Below are positions 15,310 through 23,340 of a stretch of DNA of 43,754 nucleotides, piece after piece. Positions within the stretch are counted from its first letter, which is position 1, and each line of letters starts with the position of its first letter. Where the stretch lies: contig SDZD01000054.1 in NCBI GenBank assembly GCA_004172935.1, forward strand, positions 1 to 43,754, read 5' to 3'. The stretch is from a bacterium (GTDB lineage Bacteria; Armatimonadota; Abditibacteriia; Abditibacteriales; Abditibacteriaceae). The position numbers were made by a program, and so were the translations under genes. Below the pieces are notes generated by a model. That model was not told the origin of the DNA. It did no database searches and worked only from the letters and a program-made list of their open reading frames with translations.

Positions 15310-17078
15310 GGGCGAATCGGAGTCCCTGCAACTGTGCGTGTCGGAGTGGGGCGTGGTGTGCGGTTAGTTACAGGCGTGGAAACCGTCCGAGTTGGCAGAG
15401 GTTTAGGTGATGCCGTTGGTAAGGCAACGTGCCCGTGTGGGATTGGTTTTGTTGTGTGCTGAGGGGTAGCCTTGGGGAGCGCCGTCGTGGTTGTTCGCGG
15501 GGTTGGCTTTGTCGTGTGCTGAGGCGTGGCTTTGGGCGTCCCCTGAACTTGAGGCCGCGAAGTCGAGTTGGGGTGTGGAGAAGCCGATGGGGTGGGTGTT
15601 CCCGCTTTTGGTGTTGTGGCAGCGATTGGCGTGCGGCTGGGTGTTTTCTGGGCCGCAGGTGTCGATGTCAAAGAAGGTGTGCCACTGGGGCGCGGAGTGT
15701 ATTGGGGTAGGGGAGTGCCGTTAATGCTGGGCAGTTGGTCGGTAGGCCAATCGACGGCAGGTTCCGGCGCATCGGGCAACGCCCGCGCGTTGATATACAG
15801 TCGGGAACGAGCTCGTAGCCATGACAGGCCATCTAAACCGGGCACATTGGCCCATTCTGGAGTTGTGACCACCAATTTCTGGCGCTGAATCGAAGCTGTG
15901 AACACAGGCACTTCATCGCCCACAAAGGTCATCAACGAGCCATCGAGATTGCGACCCTCGTCACGGGACACGGCGATGACATCCACGTTTTGCAATTGAG
16001 AATCGAGCGCGAACGCCGTCTGAACCAAACGGGCGGCGCGGTCGGCTACCACCTGTCGCATATTCTGTTGTTCGGCAGGCACTTCAATGCGAATAGCGGC
16101 ACATCGGTAAGAAGTTGAGCCTGCTTTGACGGGCGCCACCTCCACATCCAACAGCGTGAACGGGCGCGCCAGTGAGGTCAGTTTGCCGCGCAGAAATGCC
16201 TCGACTTCCGGCAAGAATAGGGTTGAACGTTTGGCGAGTGCCAATTCTTCGGCGGCGCCATCGGCGGGTTCCATGCCCTCGCCTTCGCCTTCGCCTTGCG
16301 TCACGCTGGTCGCGGTCGAGTGGGCGCCTATCGTTACCGGCGCAGCTGTGGCTGGGCGTCCAATGCCCAACTTGCCTTGAAAACGCGGTGACAGCAGTGC
16401 GAATAGATAGCAGCTAACCAGAGTGAGAGTGAGTGGCGAAGCGCTCAGCGAAAACTCGCGCGCCCGTTGCCCCAAACCCAGGTGGCGTTGGCAAAGCTGC
16501 GAACACAGGATGAATGCACTCGCTCCCAGTGCGCCCCCAACAAACACATCGGCGAAATAGTTATTGCCGCAAAACAGGCGCGTGAGGGCCAGTAGCACGA
16601 CGACTACCCAACTCACGATGCCCCAGCGCGCGCTCAGCTTCCACGATGCACACGCAACCGCTGCCACCAACACCAACTCGATACAGGGAAACGAATTATC
16701 CTGCGGCTCGACGACCAGCCAATTGACGCGGCGTGTCATCCAGGGGCGCGGCGACAGGTTGCCCAGATGCAGCCACCCCGCCACGAGATCGAATCCCCAA
16801 GTGAGTAGCGCCCCCAATATCACGGCTAATACTAATGCTAGAGCCGTTTTCGAGCGCGAAACGCCAGTCCCTGAACGGGGCAAAATCAGCAGTTGCGCGA
16901 GCAAAAGTGTTCCCAGAGCGGGCAGAGCGCCTATATAAAAAAAGCGGGCGACTTCATCGAGAAGCGGCCAGCGCCCGGCGAGGTCGTTGAGAAACAGAAA
17001 CAGTTGCACGCGCGAAGAAGGCTTGAAAAACCGAGAAAGTATAGCCTCGCCTTTTTTCGTATTACCTTTACTTGCCAC
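15306..17078 (-). CDS. PAP2-like membrane protein with lost catalytic residues and Pro/Thr-rich tail
   Basis: About 590 residues. The first 245 carry several membrane helices in a PAP2-like order, but the signature residues are changed: SFPCIEL where PAP2 phosphatases have SFPSGHA, and RLFCGNNYFADVFVGG where they have a G.H...D motif (His replaced by Asn). It is thus probably not a phosphatase. Residues about 270-445 are an extracytoplasmic domain with FLPEVEAFLRGKLTSL and DVIAVSRDEGRNLDG. The last 140 are Pro/Thr-rich, with PKATPQHTTKP repeated twice. The GTG at 17078 follows GGAAGAG six bases upstream; a TTG at 17093 is the alternative. It is coupled by ATGA to the deacetylase. Several helices overlap a GC-rich zone but the frame is intact. 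Confidence 0.8.
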   Translation of the reverse strand: MASKGNTKKGEAILSRFFKPSSRVQLFLFLNDLAGRWPLLDEVARFFYIGALPALGTLLLAQLLILPRSGTGVSRSKTALALVLAVILGALLTWGFDLVAGWLHLGNLSPRPWMTRRVNWLVVEPQDNSFPCIELVLVAAVACASWKLSARWGIVSWVVVVLLALTRLFCGNNYFADVFVGGALGASAFILCSQLCQRHLGLGQRAREFSLSASPLTLTLVSCYLFALLSPRFQGKLGIGRPATAAPVTIGAHSTATSVTQGEGEGEGMEPADGAAEELALAKRSTLFLPEVEAFLRGKLTSLARPFTLLDVEVAPVKAGSTSYRCAAIRIEVPAEQQNMRQVVADRAARLVQTAFALDSQLQNVDVIAVSRDEGRNLDGSLMTFVGDEVPVFTASIQRQKLVVTTPEWANVPGLDGLSWLRARSRLYINARALPDAPEPAVDWPTDQLPSINGTPLPQYTPRPSGTPSLTSTPAAQKTPSRTPIAATTPKAGTPTPSASPHPNSTSRPQVQGTPKATPQHTTKPTPRTTTTALPKATPQHTTKPIPHGHVALPTASPKPLPTRTVSTPVTNRTPRPTPTRTVAGTPIRP

Positions 17079-17257
17079 TTGAGACTCTTCCAACTAAAAG
17101 AGATGTCAAGATGAGGGCGAAATATGTCGCCTTGAAAAGTTCAAATTTTTGCCTTCCGACTCTCTCAATTTTTGAAATCGAAAAGTGATGTGTCTTAAGC
17201 AAAACTACAGAGTTCCTTATCAACAAAGCCATACAACCAGCGGTCTTGGAGAGCACC

Positions 17258-17584
17258 ATGAAACAACTCATCATGAACATCACATCCAAGAAAGCGGTTC
17301 TTTTGGCCGCACTCATCGTTGCTCCTGCTTTGGCTCTGACTTCTTCCGCACAGGCAGCTCCTAGGCACCGCGCTCCTGTTGCTCGCAACCAACACAACAT
17401 CATCGGCTCACGCAACCCGAAGATTTATGATGGTCCCCAATACTGGGACATCCAACGCTCTAAGCGTTTTCGTGGGCAGTCCAATCGTTTCCGTGGGCAG
17501 TCCAACCGCTTCGATCAGCGCAGACCACGATTCTCCCAGAAGCGTTTCTCGAACCGTCCCGCTCCATCACGCCGCTTCCGTTAA
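17258..17584 (+). CDS. Small secreted Arg-rich protein
   Basis: 108 residues. A signal peptide with AVLLAALIVAPALALTSSA ends near AQA before APRHR. The mature part is about 70 residues and very basic, with RFRGQSNRFRGQSNRF as a tandem repeat and an end rich in Arg and Phe (PSRRFR). No family was recognised. The ATG at 17258 was chosen because GGAG lies six bases upstream; a TTG at 17246 is in frame but lacks a site. Two terminators follow. A small basic secreted protein could bind surface polymers or nucleic acid, but this is a guess from composition only. Confidence 0.72.
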   Translation: MKQLIMNITSKKAVLLAALIVAPALALTSSAQAAPRHRAPVARNQHNIIGSRNPKIYDGPQYWDIQRSKRFRGQSNRFRGQSNRFDQRRPRFSQKRFSNRPAPSRRFR

Positions 17585-17625
17585 TCACGTGTTGCTAGAG
17601 AACCTGACAAAGACCTTCACCAAAT

Positions 17626-17663
17626 AAAGCATCCACCACTCACTGGGTAGCGGATGCTTTTTT
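17626..17663 (+). terminator. Intrinsic terminator
   Basis: AAAGCATCC and GGATGCTTT form a 9-bp stem around a 17-base loop, followed by further T residues. It lies 41 bases after the small Arg-rich gene. Confidence 0.75.
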
Positions 17664-17711
17664 GTTTGGCTCTGAACACTCCCAAACACGATTAAGACGC
17701 CTACCTTCTTT

Positions 17712-17742
17712 AAAACCCTCTGCATGTCGCAGGGGTTTTTTG
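17712..17742 (+). terminator. Second intrinsic terminator
   Basis: AAAACCC-T-CTGC pairs with GCAGGGGTTTT with one bulged base and a five-base loop, followed by a T-tract. It probably insulates the polysaccharide operon that begins at 17866. Confidence 0.7.
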
Positions 17743-17851
17743 TGCCTTCTGAAGTTGCAGCCCGCAACTATTGGGTTCTGACCATTCTTGTAACTCTCTC
17801 AAAATGACAAAACTGGTGTTCTCGCGCCACTCAACCGCTGTAAGGCTCTTC

Positions 17852-17857
17852 TAAAAT
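17852..17857 (+). promoter_or_regulatory. Candidate -10 box for a leaderless message
   Basis: TAAAAT ends eight bases before the ATG at 17866, in the same sequence context (TCTAAAAT) as the box at 11650. It would drive the three-gene polysaccharide operon. Confidence 0.45.
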
Positions 17858-17865
17858 GGGAGCAC

Positions 17866-18534
17866 ATGATTTTTTCTGTTCCGGCGCTACTGGCGCTGGC
17901 AGGAGTAGCAGGTCTGGCCCTTTTTCCTGATGGTCGTTCTCTCGCAGGAACACAGATGGGACCTGACCGCGCGACGCTCTGGTTTTTGTTTCTTTGCGCT
18001 GTCATTGCGCAAGTGCCCGCGCTTTTTGCGCGGCTACGCGCCTCACGCGATGCCTCGACATGGGCGTTGCTGTGCGCGTTTTTCGTGTTGTTCCATCTCG
18101 CCGACCGGGCTGGCCCGCGCGATGCGTGGAGCTTGACCTTCCCGTTTGCTCCCGATGACCCCGTCGACATCTCCTATGCAACTCGCATTGTCGTCGTGGG
18201 CGCCATCGTGAGTTGCCTCGGCTGGTTGCGGCGTGGTGGCCCCGAAAAATCGGTGGTCGTGGCGCTTGGACTAGTCGGCGCGCTTGGACTGGGTTCATTC
18301 TTCTTTCTGGGTAACTACTTTGAGGTCGGCGCCGATAAAACCCTCGCGCCTCAACCAATGGCGACGCTGTTGGTTCAAGCTGTGGCTTACGGCGCCCTCG
18401 CCCTTTGCTGTCGCGCCGCAACCGAAGATGAAAAAGTGCGTACTCTCGCACTGCGCGCTTTGCCTGTCGCACTCTTCATCGTGGCCGTGCGCCATCAAAT
18501 CGCGCCCATCCCTGCGCCTCCGGAGGACGAATGA
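17866..18534 (+). CDS. Polytopic membrane protein of a polysaccharide operon
   Basis: 222 residues with about six hydrophobic segments (for example SVPALLALAGVAGLALF, TLWFLFLCAVIAQVPALF, VVVALGLVGALGLGSFFFL and LPVALFIVAVRH). The segment FPFAPDDPVDISYATR is the main polar loop. No family was recognised. It heads an operon in which its stop overlaps the next start by ATGA, so it is translationally coupled to an O-antigen-ligase-like protein. It may be an accessory partner of that enzyme in the inner membrane (inference from context only). Confidence 0.8.
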   Translation: MIFSVPALLALAGVAGLALFPDGRSLAGTQMGPDRATLWFLFLCAVIAQVPALFARLRASRDASTWALLCAFFVLFHLADRAGPRDAWSLTFPFAPDDPVDISYATRIVVVGAIVSCLGWLRRGGPEKSVVVALGLVGALGLGSFFFLGNYFEVGADKTLAPQPMATLLVQAVAYGALALCCRAATEDEKVRTLALRALPVALFIVAVRHQIAPIPAPPEDE

Positions 18535-19874
18535 AAAACCTGACTGTACTTCAAAAACTCGACTCGATTTTGCTCGGCGTCGCCACTCTCGCGATGTGCG
18601 GTCAAGTGGACGTGCGCCGCTTCGGACGCGATACCCTCGCCGAAGGCTTGGGCTATGCCACCAAAACATTCGGCCTGTCCTTCGCTGATGTTATCTTCGC
18701 CCTGTTGTTCTTCTGGTTCATCGGACGCACCGCCCAAATGAAGGCATGGCGCAAGCTGTGGTGGCCGCCGCTGCCTTGCTTCGCGCTTATCTTCGCGCTC
18801 ATTCTCGCGGCGCTTCACTCGCCCACCATCGCCGCCCAAATCGCGGCAGAGGGCAAGCCGCTCACCAAAGAATCGAAGGATGCTCTCGCCGACATCATCC
18901 AATGGAGCGGTTACTTTTTGGTGGCACCGTGGATGTTCGTCAACATGATGCGTGATCGACGTGGCGATACGCTCATCAAGCGCGAAAACATTGTTATCGG
19001 TGCGCTCGTCGCCGGATTCGTGATTTCGGGCATTGTGGCGCTCATTCAAACAGTCACCTTCAAAGCCACGGCGCCTGTCGGGTTGTGGACTTCGCCCAAC
19101 CTGTATGCGGCCTTCGTTGGTTTCTTGTTGCCGTTCCTCGACGAAATCGAAATTCCGATTCCTCGTTTCCAGTACGTGCCTATTGGCCTGTCGTTCTTTG
19201 CCTTTGGCATCGTGTGGCTGTGTGTCGCGTCGCCCTTCGCTGCTATCGCCGCCTGGATTGGTCTCATCTGCTCGTGGGCTGCCCGCCCCAACGCCAAGCG
19301 CCTTCAAATTACCCGTCTCGCGGTCATTGCTTTTACCGGCCTTCTCTTCGCGTTGACGTGGACGAAGAACCCGCAACTGGTGGACGAGCGCGGCGAGTTC
19401 GCGCGTTTGGCCTCCAGCAAACAGAAGGTCAAAAAGCAGTTCATCGAGTGGCAGGTCGCCTCGCGCTGGAACGTTCCCAAAGAGCGCGCCTTCGCAACGG
19501 GTGTCGGCCCCGGCAACTACCAACTCAACATCGGCCCGCTCTACCAGTACGACAGCATTCCTAACGAAGAAAAGATGCCGCCTGATTCCAACAACCTCTA
19601 TCTGGTGCAAGCCGTCAGCATCGGCGTGCTTGGTTTGGGAGCGTTGTTATGGGTGCTTTGGCACTTCGCCGGACTCGCTTGGAAGGCCGGACGCGCCGGG
19701 TCGTGGTTGGGAGCGGGAGTATTTGGCGCCTTGGGCGCATGGATTTTTATCAACCCATTCCATGCAATGATCGTCCGAGGTGCAGGATTGTTACTGGCTC
19801 TCTTCTTTGCTTTAGCGGTAGTCGCTGCAAGCAACGCGAACGAGAGTGACAAGTCGAACAAAAGCGAATTATGA
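18531..19874 (+). CDS. O-antigen ligase/polymerase-like membrane protein
   Basis: 447 residues with roughly ten membrane helices. The Wzy_C/WaaL pattern is visible in the periplasmic part: FATGVGPGNYQLNIGPL (GxGxGxY-like) and DSNNLYLVQAVSIGVLG, corresponding to the usual HN.yL...e.G motif but with SNN in place of the His. The central segment VGLWTSPNLYAAFVGFLLPF fits the family TSPN.yA pattern. Family members join or polymerise lipid-linked glycans at the outer face of the inner membrane. It overlaps by ATGA both the preceding membrane gene and the following carbohydrate-binding-like gene. The replaced His could change activity, so ligase function is not certain. Confidence 0.85.
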   Translation: MKNLTVLQKLDSILLGVATLAMCGQVDVRRFGRDTLAEGLGYATKTFGLSFADVIFALLFFWFIGRTAQMKAWRKLWWPPLPCFALIFALILAALHSPTIAAQIAAEGKPLTKESKDALADIIQWSGYFLVAPWMFVNMMRDRRGDTLIKRENIVIGALVAGFVISGIVALIQTVTFKATAPVGLWTSPNLYAAFVGFLLPFLDEIEIPIPRFQYVPIGLSFFAFGIVWLCVASPFAAIAAWIGLICSWAARPNAKRLQITRLAVIAFTGLLFALTWTKNPQLVDERGEFARLASSKQKVKKQFIEWQVASRWNVPKERAFATGVGPGNYQLNIGPLYQYDSIPNEEKMPPDSNNLYLVQAVSIGVLGLGALLWVLWHFAGLAWKAGRAGSWLGAGVFGALGAWIFINPFHAMIVRGAGLLLALFFALAVVAASNANESDKSNKSEL

Positions 19875-20383
19875 AAATGACTTTTCTTTGGGCGGGCGCT
19901 GTTCTTGCCATTTCGGGCGGTGCGGCGTTAGCCGAAAACTCTAAAGTTTGTTTTGAAGCCGAGAAACCCGGCTCTATTCAATCGCCCCTCAAAAAAGTGA
20001 CGGGCAAGGGCGCCGACATCTCCGGCGGCGGCTATCTCGAAATCCCTTGGGACGAGAACAAGACCAAGGGCATCGGCAAAGCTACCTATACCTTCAACGC
20101 CCCCAAAGCAGGCTCCTACTACGTGTGGGCGCGCACCTTCTGGGCCAACGGTTGCGGCAACTCCATTCAGGTTTCCGTCAACGGCAGCGATGGCAAAATC
20201 CTCGGCGAAGACGGCACCTACGACGCCTGGCACTGGGTCGGCGGCAAAGCCCGCGTCACCCTCAAAGCGGGCAAGAACACCCTCGTTCTCAGCAACCGCG
20301 AAACCGGCGTGCGTGTAGATCAGTTCTTCCTCTGCACTGATGCCGACTACACCCCAACCAACATCCGCAAAATCACACCATAA
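19871..20383 (+). CDS. Secreted carbohydrate-binding-module-like protein
   Basis: 170 residues. A signal peptide (WAGAVLAISGGAALA, cut before ENSK) is followed by a single beta-sandwich that fits the CBM6/35-like pattern: CFEAEKPGSIQSP at the start, GGGYLEIPWDENK, APKAGSYYVWARTFWANGCG, DAWHWVGGKARVTLKAGKN and a closing RVDQFFLCTD. In such modules the first Glu-rich strand holds a structural calcium and aromatic residues bind sugars. Its start overlaps the ligase-like gene by ATGA. It may bind the product of the operon at the cell surface (inference). A strong terminator follows 24 bases later. Confidence 0.85.
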   Translation: MKMTFLWAGAVLAISGGAALAENSKVCFEAEKPGSIQSPLKKVTGKGADISGGGYLEIPWDENKTKGIGKATYTFNAPKAGSYYVWARTFWANGCGNSIQVSVNGSDGKILGEDGTYDAWHWVGGKARVTLKAGKNTLVLSNRETGVRVDQFFLCTDADYTPTNIRKITP

Positions 20384-20407
20384 GCGGAATCCAACCAAAC
20401 AAAAATC

Positions 20408-20432
20408 GCCCCACAACTCAAAGTTGTGGGGC
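20408..20432. terminator. Bidirectional intrinsic terminator
   Basis: GCCCCACAACT and AGTTGTGGGGC form a perfect 11-bp stem with a three-base loop. The minus-strand side is followed by GATTTTTGTTT. It lies between the convergent polysaccharide operon and the TerD-domain gene. Confidence 0.85.
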
Positions 20433-20440
20433 GCTTGTGT

Positions 20441-22528
20441 TTATAGCCAGTTGGCGCTGATGCGTTCGCCATCGAAGGGTGTAACTCCATCAGCGACGCT
20501 GAACACCGTCTGTGCGGCCTTCTTGGTAGCCACACGATGCCCGCGTGCTTCGATATGCAAGCGGAACAAGTCGCCCAGAACTGGCTTTTCGAGGCCCATC
20601 ATGGCACGCAGCAACAACGACACGCCGCTCAGGTTGTTTTGCACGTTGTTCCAATTCGGATGGCGACGCAGCGCCAAATCCATCCACACCATCTCGTGCG
20701 TTTGCAGGTCAACCGCCATCGGCAAGCAAATCTGCGTGTCGGAACTTAAATCGAACCTCTGCGCTACTGTGCGAGGTTCAAAGATTTCGCCCGAATTGGC
20801 TTTTTTGCGCGCCATGTGACCCGCGAAGCACTCCGGCAAATCGCAGAACGGCTGGCTCGTATACGAGTTGACCGACATCACCACGTAGCGCGCCCCCGCC
20901 GCCACCGTCTTCGTGATGTCGATGTCGATGAACTCGGCGGCTCCGTGCGGCGCATTCACGATGTCGCCCGAATGAGCGCCCCCGTAATTTTTCAAGTTAT
21001 AGTACGAGATCACGTCTTTGTACACGAAGTTCTCATCGAAAATCGCGGCGCTCAAGTCGAGGTCGGTGCGGTACTTTCCGTTCATCCACCACAGGAAGAA
21101 ACGCACGATATTCGATTCGGGCAGTGCCACGCGCGAACCACGCCCAATGGTTCGCAGCGACTTCGCCGCGCTACGGTTGGCGAACGGCACCGTATAAAAA
21201 TCGAGCCGTTCATCCAGGTAGCAAGCGCCCAGCGGCTCCAACTTCGCGAAGCGCGCTTTTAGCTCGCCTTCCAACAGGTCCATTGCCTGCACTCGCACCG
21301 TCTCGTCCATCGAAGGCAACGCCCCTTCCTTCCCCCATGCTTTGGCGACTTGACCCTTGGGGAAAAACACGCGCAGTTCCGTGGGCGTCCTACGGTGCTT
21401 GAAGTGAGCGTGCATTTGCAACAGCACCGGAGTCGAAACCCGCTCGATACCCTGAGCAAACGAATCCAATACTACTGCGCTGCCATCCTCGGAGCGGCGC
21501 AATAGCGCATCGAGTCGGCGCGCGAAATCTCCGGGGCGCTGCGATAGCAGTTCCACTGTGCCCGCCAAATCTTTCGCTTCCAGTGCCGCCTCAATTCGCG
21601 CGTTGAACGAAGGCTCCGCTGTCTCGTTGCGCACGCTCTGGAAGGCTTCGTAGGCGTGCGGGAACTTCTCTTTCCACTCGCCGGGGTGCAGCGCTTCGCC
21701 CAGTCGCAGCCAACGACCGCGCCAGCGATTCATATCCTCGACTGGATTACCAATCTTTTCCAGCAGCGATAGCAACAGGCGTCGTACCGAGCGCTTGAAC
21801 TTGAACTTTGTCGGTTCTGCCAGCGAAATATCGCCACCACACAGCGCCACAGCCAACCTCAACACATCCGTTGCCGTCGAAACTCGTTCCGCGCTCCATG
21901 CGCTGCCATCGGTTGTGTTCTGAATCAAAAGCGCGCCAACGAACGCCACCGTCTCGCGCGCTGCTACTTCGTTGGGAAGCAACGGCAAGGCAGCCTCGCG
22001 GAGCGTCTCGATGAACCACTTCACATCTTCGCGGTCGCTGGCCGAAAGCGAACCCTTCGCCTTCGTGATGTCGGTCAAAATCGACAGAAAATCGGCCTCG
22101 TTGCCTAGCTCGATAACCCTTAGCGGCGTCTGCTCGTCCAGTTCGGGGCGCGGCGTCTTGGCGAAGACGGGCAATTTATTGGTCAGATAATGCACGAGCG
22201 CGTTCACATACAGCCGCGCCTCGCTCATTTCCATCACTTGTTGCGGGAAGTTGGGATACATCGGGCGAAACGACACATGAGCGCCCACCGCCTTTTTCAG
22301 TGCCTCCCAGAAGGGCGGGTACCATTCTTTCAGTTGCCCCACCGAAAGCGTTTGTACATGCGCCAGAGCCTCGCCCGAAAACGTGTAGCCCAGCGATTCC
22401 AAATTCTTCAGCAAGGCGCCCGTCAGGTTTTCGGGCAATACCTCGGTGTTCTCGCCTACTGGAAGCGCAATTTTGCTGCGCCTCCGCAAATAAATTTCTG
22501 TGTTGATGAGGAGTTGAGTGGGATTCAT
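20441..22528 (-). CDS. Large protein with C-terminal TerD-like domain (MXAN_6230/SCO0854-like)
   Basis: 695 residues, soluble. The N-terminal 420 residues are mostly helical (RFRP-type segment HVSFRPMYPNFPQQVMEMSE). Residues about 450-620 contain a TerD-like domain: RTDLDLSAAIFDENFVYKD, then NLKNYGGAHSGDIVNAPHGA (TerD HsGDn) and AEFIDIDITKTVAAGARYV. Preceding blocks YLDERLDFYTVPFANRSA and VRFFLWW match my memory of the MXAN_6230/SCO0854 family, whose members often carry a RING domain; none is seen here. Calcium ligands of TerD (DLDLS, SGD) are kept better than in the protein at 1-613. The ATG at 22528 has no Shine-Dalgarno site and is preceded by a terminator. Confidence 0.82.
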   Translation of the reverse strand: MNPTQLLINTEIYLRRRSKIALPVGENTEVLPENLTGALLKNLESLGYTFSGEALAHVQTLSVGQLKEWYPPFWEALKKAVGAHVSFRPMYPNFPQQVMEMSEARLYVNALVHYLTNKLPVFAKTPRPELDEQTPLRVIELGNEADFLSILTDITKAKGSLSASDREDVKWFIETLREAALPLLPNEVAARETVAFVGALLIQNTTDGSAWSAERVSTATDVLRLAVALCGGDISLAEPTKFKFKRSVRRLLLSLLEKIGNPVEDMNRWRGRWLRLGEALHPGEWKEKFPHAYEAFQSVRNETAEPSFNARIEAALEAKDLAGTVELLSQRPGDFARRLDALLRRSEDGSAVVLDSFAQGIERVSTPVLLQMHAHFKHRRTPTELRVFFPKGQVAKAWGKEGALPSMDETVRVQAMDLLEGELKARFAKLEPLGACYLDERLDFYTVPFANRSAAKSLRTIGRGSRVALPESNIVRFFLWWMNGKYRTDLDLSAAIFDENFVYKDVISYYNLKNYGGAHSGDIVNAPHGAAEFIDIDITKTVAAGARYVVMSVNSYTSQPFCDLPECFAGHMARKKANSGEIFEPRTVAQRFDLSSDTQICLPMAVDLQTHEMVWMDLALRRHPNWNNVQNNLSGVSLLLRAMMGLEKPVLGDLFRLHIEARGHRVATKKAAQTVFSVADGVTPFDGERISANWL

Positions 22529-22530
22529 AA

Positions 22531-22559
22531 CAAAAAAAGCGCCCGTGTGAGGGACGCTT
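22531..22559 (-). terminator. Terminator three bases before the start codon of the TerD-domain gene
   Basis: On the minus strand AAGCG-T-CCC and GGGCGCTT pair around TCACAC, followed by TTTTTTT, then GTT and the ATG at 22528. It may end the TetR message or act as an attenuator in the leader of the TerD-domain gene; a candidate antiterminator strand lies at 22615-22620. Confidence 0.75.
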
Positions 22560-22675
22560 GAGGGGTGTGGAAGTCGAGGACTCTAATTGCTTTTGAAGAG
22601 GATAGAAGGAAGAACCCTCATAGCCACGCGAATAAGTGTAACTATATAAACGCAAAGGTCGCCACTTTAATCGTC

Positions 22676-23269
22676 TTAGTTCTCAACGCGCAAACCATTC
22701 ATCAACATCTGCCATACATCGTTGAACGTCTCGTCGATGGTCGGATCGGTCCATTCCGCGACATGGAATGGGTGATGGAATCGGGTCGTTGCCGATAATA
22801 TCGCCCGCGCAATAGCGACGGGGTCGCCAAGCCGAAAAGTGCCTTCTTCCATTCCAGCGCTAACAACGGCTGCCGTCACTCCAATCAAATCTCCGATATG
22901 GGCCGTAACAGCTGATTCGGCGTCTACTGTCAGAGTGCGAAAAGCTGCGAAAAGCTCTGGGTCTTCACCTGCACGACGGCGCTTAATGGCAATCAGGGTA
23001 TCGAAAAGCTTCCTCAATCGCTGTGGCGCCGGGTCGGGTAGGGCCACGATGGCCTGTAACGGCGGCATGACCTTCTCGGCCCAGCGCCCGACGACCAGAT
23101 TACGCAGTTCGGCCTTCGTCGCTACATGCCGATACACCGCCGCATGGCTCACTCCCAGTGCGCGTGCTACATCCACGACAGTCGCCTTCTCTGGCCCAAA
23201 GCGGCGAATAACATCCTCGGCAGTCGAAAGGATGAGGTCGCGGGTCAGTGGGGTGTCTGCGGCAGGCAT
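22676..23269 (-). CDS. TetR/AcrR-family transcriptional regulator
   Basis: 197 residues. The N-terminal helix-turn-helix domain reads LILSTAEDVIRRFG, then TVVDVARALGVSHAAVYRHV with the recognition helix SHAAVYRH. The C-terminal ligand-binding domain (about 60-197) is helical and shows FHHPFHVAEWTDP near its end, a pattern of TetR C-terminal family members. The start MPAADTPLTRD at 23269 gives the usual length; a GTG at 23344 overlapping the reductase stop would add 25 unlikely residues. A perfect palindrome GAAACGTTTC lies directly before the ATG. It follows the aldo/keto reductase on the same strand and probably regulates it. Confidence 0.9.
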   Translation of the reverse strand: MPAADTPLTRDLILSTAEDVIRRFGPEKATVVDVARALGVSHAAVYRHVATKAELRNLVVGRWAEKVMPPLQAIVALPDPAPQRLRKLFDTLIAIKRRRAGEDPELFAAFRTLTVDAESAVTAHIGDLIGVTAAVVSAGMEEGTFRLGDPVAIARAILSATTRFHHPFHVAEWTDPTIDETFNDVWQMLMNGLRVEN

Positions 23270-23270
23270 G

Positions 23271-23280
23271 GAAACGTTTC
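23271..23280. promoter_or_regulatory. Perfect 10-bp palindrome before the TetR start (candidate operator)
   Basis: GAAACGTTTC is its own reverse complement and ends one base before the ATG of the TetR gene. TetR-family regulators often bind palindromes in their own leaders. Assignment as the operator is inference. Confidence 0.4.
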
Positions 23281-23298
23281 GACACCCTGATAGAAGTG

Positions 23299-23336
23299 GT
23301 GGTTCCCTCTCCCGGCATTCCAGAAGAGGGAACCAC
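23299..23336 (-). other. 12-bp hairpin between reductase and TetR genes
   Basis: GTGGTTCCCTCT and AGAGGGAACCAC form a perfect 12-bp stem with a 14-base loop, starting four bases after the reductase stop. No T-tract follows on either strand, so it may protect the 3' end or reduce read-through into the regulator rather than terminate. Confidence 0.6.
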
Positions 23337-23340
23337 TTAA

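Noticed and set aside
15429..15720. Plus-strand frames in the Pro/Thr-rich coding tail
   Set aside because: They are shadows of a low-complexity region; composition (Trp, Cys, Gly, Arg) is that of an antisense strand.
18495..19610. Minus-strand open frame of 371 codons opposite the ligase-like gene
   Set aside because: Charge-rich, no domain pattern, and fully antisense to a well-supported membrane protein.
22176..22655. Minus-strand frame of 159 codons overlapping the start of the TerD-domain gene
   Set aside because: It runs out of frame through the terminator and the first 350 bases of a conserved gene; only its upstream leader was kept as a regulatory idea.
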